From assembly GCA_027494165.1 (NCBI GenBank), contig JAOSJM010000005.1, positions 1,302,001-1,366,000 of the forward strand: DNA of 64,000 bases, written 5' to 3'. The first letter of the stretch is position 1. Each line of letters begins with the position of its first letter. The notes below the pieces were generated by a model. It did not search any database. It was not told the origin of the DNA and worked only from the letters and a program-made list of their open reading frames with translations. The DNA is from Acidimicrobiia bacterium (GTDB lineage: Bacteria > Actinomycetota > Acidimicrobiia > IMCC26256 > JAOSJM01). Below are positions 60,978 to 64,000 of the stretch, piece by piece. Made by a program: the position numbers and the translations under genes.

Positions 60978-63620
60978 TCAGTCACGGGCCATGTTGGCGA
61001 ACTTCGTGAGGTGGTCGAGGAAGGCGAGCCGCACGGAGCCGGTCGGTCCGTTGCGGTGCTTCGCGACGATGATCTCGGCGGTGCCCCGCTGGTCGGAGTC
61101 GGGGTGGTAGGCCTCGTCGCGGTAGATGAAGCAGACCACGTCCGCGTCCTGCTCGATGCTGTTGTGGGCGACGACCCCGTTGGCCAGGAAGTTGTGGGTG
61201 TCGAGGACCGTGGCGTCGAAGACCGGCTCCACGCCGGTCGGCACGACCTCGACGACCCGGTCCCAGAGCACGTCGGACGTCGCGAGGTCGCGCAGCCACG
61301 GGTCGGGCAACGCGTCGGCGAGGCGAGCCATCCGGGCGCGAGACAGACCGTGTCGATACAGCGTGGAACCGCAGTACGACATCCCGAGGCGCGAAGCGAG
61401 CTCCCTCGACGTGACGCCGAGCTCGGGGAGGAGCTTCCGGCGAACGTGATCCCACACCTCGGCCGGGATGGTGTCGACGTTGGGGTTGGCTTCCCTTCCC
61501 TCGAGGAGCTCGCGAGCCCGCGGCACCGTCTCTCCTCGGGCACCGTGCGCACCGACGACGTCGAAGAAGCGGAGCTGATCGTCACGCCCCGAGACATCGA
61601 CCGTGTACCCGGGACGCCCCGGGCTCCCCCGGGTCCGCCGGACGCGCGACGGGATCCCCAGTCGGAGCAGCAACGCCTGCACTCCCTCGACCATCGGACG
61701 GCTCGTCGAGGCGTAGTACACGCGCACCGCGCCCTTGCGCGTGACGGTGATGCTCCCATCCGTGGCCCACAGGTGGTGGAGGAAGAGCACCACCTGTCGG
61801 TGCGGGAGGCCGAGCACCGCCGGCGGGACGTGCTTCTGCCAGGATCGACGACCCCAGAGACCCAGACCGTCGAGCCACGCCGCGATCGGGTTCCGGCGCC
61901 CGCGAGCGAGACGCTCCGGCGACGCGAGGTATGTCTGAATCCACGTCCTCTCCCTGACGATCCGCGCCTCCACCCCGAAGGCTTCTCGCGCCGCTCGAGC
62001 GACGACCTCCGCGTTCGCGGGATCGGTCGTCGTGTACTGCAGGGAGTGCCGGGGGACGTGGCATCCGTCTCCCAGCATGTGGGCGAGGAGCACGGCCTTC
62101 GCGTCGCTCCAGCCCTCCGGCATCGCGGGCTCGGGGAGCCGGCGAGCCGTCGCGATGCGCGAACCAGGGGCGAGCTGGTCGAGCCGGCGCCAACCGTCGA
62201 CGGTCAGGAACGGGTGGTTGCCACTCCCCCGGAGTCGGCGGCCCGACGCGAGGCGCAGCTCGAACGTCGGCTTGCGACCGCTGCTGAACACATGGGTCAT
62301 GGTCCCCGCGATCAGCCGGTAGTGCTCGTCGAGCGTCCAGACGGGGACGTCGCGCTCACCCCGCTCGAAGAGCTCGCCGAGCGTGACCTCCTCGCCCGTA
62401 TCGGCCCTGGCCACCCTGGTGTCCGCCGTGAGACATCCACTCTCGCGAAGGTCGGCGAGCATCGGGCGCTTGTCCTGGCGGTACTCGAGCGAGCGGTTGA
62501 GCTGGGAGAGCGCCATGACCGGGCAGTCGAGCTCCCGGGCGAGGATCTTCAGGCCCCGGGACAGCTCCGACACCTCGACCTGGCGGTTCTCGGCCCGGCG
62601 GGACGAGCTCATGAGCTGGAGGTAGTCGACCACGACGAGGCCGAGGTCGCCGTGGCGCGCCTTCACCCGGCGAGCCTTGGCCCGCATCTCCATGACCGTG
62701 CAGTGCGCGTTGTCGTCGATGAAGAACGGGGCCTCGGCGAGCCGCCCGACCGCGTGGCTGAGACGGGTCCAGTCGGCGTCGGGGATGTTGCCCGTCGACA
62801 GCTTGCGGGCGTCGACCCGGGCCTCGCCGGCGAGGAGGCGCTTGGTGAGCTCGAGGCTCCCCATCTCCATCGAGAAGAAGACCACGGGCTTGCGGGTCTC
62901 GAGGGCCACGTGGGCCGCGGCGCCGAGCGCGAAGGAGGTCTTCCCCTGGCCCGGACGGGCGGCCACGACCACCAGGTTCGACGGCTGGAGCCCGAGCAGG
63001 AGGTCGTCGAGGTCGAGGAAGCCCGTGGGGTGGCCGGTGATGTGACCGTCACGCCCGTACATCTGCTCGAGCTGGTCGAGCGTCGACTGCAGCGACGAGT
63101 GGAGCCCCACCATCGTCTCGGCGACCCGGTGCTCGGCCACCTCGAACACGAGCGTCTCGGCCCGGTCAAGGGTCTCGGTCACGTCGTCGGGATCCGAGTA
63201 GCCCAACTCGGCGATCTCGCCGGCCACGGCGATGAGCCGCCGCAGCAGCGAGAGCTCGCGGACGATCTGGGCGTAGTGGCCGGCGTTCGCCGAGGCGGGC
63301 GTGGCGGCCTGGATGCGCAGCAGCGCGGCCTTGCCGCCCACGTGGTCGAGGAGGCCGGAGCGACGGAGCTCCTCGGCGACGGTCACCGGGTCGGACGGCT
63401 CGCCCTGGCCGTAGAGCGACATGATCGCCTCGAACACGTGGGCGTGGGCCGGCTTGTAGAAGTCGGCGTCGTCGACCCGGGCCTCGACCGCCGAGGTGAT
63501 GGCGTCCCGGGACAGCAGCATGGCGCCGAGGAGCGACTCCTCGGCCTCGAGGTTGTGCGGTGGGACTCGACCGCCGCTCGCCTGCTGACGCCGCCGCACG
63601 TCCTCGATCGACTGGACCAC
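60978..63620 (-). CDS. dnaB: Replicative DNA helicase DnaB with intein
   Basis: 880 residues, of which 455 remain after removal of a 425-residue intein. DnaB parts: the N-terminal DnaG-binding domain (PHNLEAEESLLGAMLLSRDA), Walker A ARPGQGKTSFA, the Walker B-like VVVDYLQLM, and after the intein SIEQDADVVCFIYRDE. GTG 63620 was chosen for GAGAGGGG seven bases upstream; the frame extends to 63770 without a better start. The intein sits in the conserved RESG/SIEQD site. It lies downstream of what is probably rplI. Confidence 0.95.
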   Translation of the reverse strand: MVQSIEDVRRRQQASGGRVPPHNLEAEESLLGAMLLSRDAITSAVEARVDDADFYKPAHAHVFEAIMSLYGQGEPSDPVTVAEELRRSGLLDHVGGKAALLRIQAATPASANAGHYAQIVRELSLLRRLIAVAGEIAELGYSDPDDVTETLDRAETLVFEVAEHRVAETMVGLHSSLQSTLDQLEQMYGRDGHITGHPTGFLDLDDLLLGLQPSNLVVVAARPGQGKTSFALGAAAHVALETRKPVVFFSMEMGSLELTKRLLAGEARVDARKLSTGNIPDADWTRLSHAVGRLAEAPFFIDDNAHCTVMEMRAKARRVKARHGDLGLVVVDYLQLMSSSRRAENRQVEVSELSRGLKILARELDCPVMALSQLNRSLEYRQDKRPMLADLRESGCLTADTRVARADTGEEVTLGELFERGERDVPVWTLDEHYRLIAGTMTHVFSSGRKPTFELRLASGRRLRGSGNHPFLTVDGWRRLDQLAPGSRIATARRLPEPAMPEGWSDAKAVLLAHMLGDGCHVPRHSLQYTTTDPANAEVVARAAREAFGVEARIVRERTWIQTYLASPERLARGRRNPIAAWLDGLGLWGRRSWQKHVPPAVLGLPHRQVVLFLHHLWATDGSITVTRKGAVRVYYASTSRPMVEGVQALLLRLGIPSRVRRTRGSPGRPGYTVDVSGRDDQLRFFDVVGAHGARGETVPRARELLEGREANPNVDTIPAEVWDHVRRKLLPELGVTSRELASRLGMSYCGSTLYRHGLSRARMARLADALPDPWLRDLATSDVLWDRVVEVVPTGVEPVFDATVLDTHNFLANGVVAHNSIEQDADVVCFIYRDEAYHPDSDQRGTAEIIVAKHRNGPTGSVRLAFLDHLTKFANMARD
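61161..62435 (-). other. DnaB intein (425 aa) with LAGLIDADG homing endonuclease
   Basis: It begins at Cys (CLTADTRV) and ends VVAHN, followed by Ser. Block B SGNHPFL and block F FDATVLDTHNFLANG are intact, with the penultimate His and final Asn needed for splicing. The endonuclease has two DOD motifs, LLAHMLGDG and FLHHLWATDG. It looks fully competent for both splicing and homing. The same insertion site is used by the Synechocystis DnaB intein. Confidence 0.93.
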
Positions 63621-63920
63621 CGATGCACCCCTCTCGACCACCCCGGACCCGACGAGCGATCCTCGCGCCGCGGGCCTGTGGGTTTGAAGACGGACAACCC
63701 CTGTTGTTGCTGTGGTCTCACTGTGGATTGTGACCTCGTGGATCCCCAGGCCTGTGGATCCCCACGACATCTTCCCGACGGGGTGTGACCGTCACCGCCG
63801 GACGGCGCATCCCGCCACGCGCCACCCGGGAGGGCCGGCTCCGTCTCGCCGCCGGGACGTCCGTTCCGCCCGGGCCGGTGCGCGAACGCAGCGTGGGCAC
63901 GTGGACGGCCCGCGCGACGA
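63621..63920 (-). promoter_or_regulatory. dnaB upstream region with a cluster of TGTGGAT-like motifs
   Basis: TGTGGGT (63678), TGTGGAT (63723) and TGTGGAT (63754), with a fourth partial copy GTGGATCC (63739), lie in about 90 bases. GTGGATCCCCA is repeated with a 16-base period. These resemble the core of DnaA boxes but miss the outer consensus. The dnaB promoter must also lie here or further upstream. Confidence 0.4.
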
Positions 63921-63943
63921 GGCCCCCGCCCGAGGCGGGGGCC
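63921..63943. terminator. 10-bp-stem hairpin between rplI and dnaB
   Basis: GGCCCCCGCC and its exact complement flank CGA. It begins about 30 bases after the stop codon at 63975 in the minus direction. It could end the ribosomal-protein transcript before dnaB. Confidence 0.8.
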
Positions 63944-63974
63944 CTCGACCCTCGCCGCCGTGGATCGTCGCGGG

Positions 63975-64000
63975 CTACGCCTCGACGACCTCGACCTGGA
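63975..64000 (-). CDS. rplI: Probable ribosomal protein bL9, last codons
   Basis: Only QVEVVEA and a TAG stop are inside the window. Actinobacterial bL9 proteins often end in a V-x-V-E-V-V-type strand, and rplI normally precedes dnaB. The identification rests on position plus seven residues, so it is tentative. Confidence 0.55.

Noticed and set aside
61011..63788. A 925-codon frame opposite dnaB
   Set aside because: Shadow of dnaB and its intein.

Overview
The window is a very GC-rich chromosomal segment with many GTG/TTG starts, 4-base ATGA/GTGA gene overlaps and several apparently leaderless promoters. It carries actinobacterial markers: NucS/EndoMS, HspR with HAIR operators, EtfD, an F420-type LLM oxidoreductase, a dUMP-forming type Dcd and a DnaB intein. 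It most likely comes from an actinomycete, possibly class Acidimicrobiia; the class is an inference. Many housekeeping genes are broken by single-base indels, mostly in runs of G or C. The sequence therefore looks like an imperfectly polished assembly, and these genes are probably intact in the cell.

Layout. 1-0.8 kb: the 3' end of a ParA gene, a small zinc-ribbon protein and a 62-bp tandem repeat. 0.8-13.2 kb: a purine biosynthesis locus on the minus strand (purA, purD, purB-purC, purS-purQ-pyrE, purL-purF-purM) with two small plus-strand genes inside it. 13.3-22.3 kb: a membrane protein, then a catabolism-like cluster (DapB-fold reductase, LLM oxidoreductase, CaiC-like acyl-CoA ligase, AttH/CrtC-like protein, APH-type kinase, SnoaL-like protein, SDR). 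22.4-24.4 kb: the di-iron repair protein Ric, a mazEF-type module and a duplicated ric fragment. 24.5-26.4 kb: a lipoprotein and a secreted protein. 26.5-33.1 kb: the HspR stress regulon (dnaK-grpE-dnaJ-hspR and clpB, with two HAIR sites).

33.3-39.6 kb: glnK-amt, a lone cNMP-binding protein, EtfD, a radical SAM protein and dcd. 39.7-41.3 kb: tRNA-Gly(CCC), a Fic protein and an integrase remnant, which looks like a decayed tRNA-integrated element. 41.3-44.8 kb: two tandem phytoene-desaturase-like FAD oxidoreductases. 45.0-49.3 kb: a thioesterase cut short by insertion sequences, an IS3 element split by an IS256 element with an 8-bp target duplication, a second IS3 element, and a poly-C stretch that looks like sequencing damage. 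49.6-56.0 kb: an MFS exporter, a glyoxalase-fold protein, catalase, a PQQ-like lipoprotein and an aldo/keto reductase. 56.0-58.5 kb: an ECF sigma factor, a putative anti-sigma protein and two secreted or anchored proteins. 58.7-64 kb: small envelope proteins, nucS, a lipoprotein, dnaB with a 425-residue homing-endonuclease intein, and the last codons of what is probably rplI.

The purine genes together cover most of PRPP to AMP; purH, purN, purE, purK and guaAB are not in the window. The chaperone genes form one autoregulated unit. The amt-glnK pair handles ammonium uptake and nitrogen sensing. EtfD passes electrons from acyl-CoA oxidation (via ETF) to the quinone pool, which fits the neighbouring fatty-acyl or hydrophobic-substrate catabolism genes.
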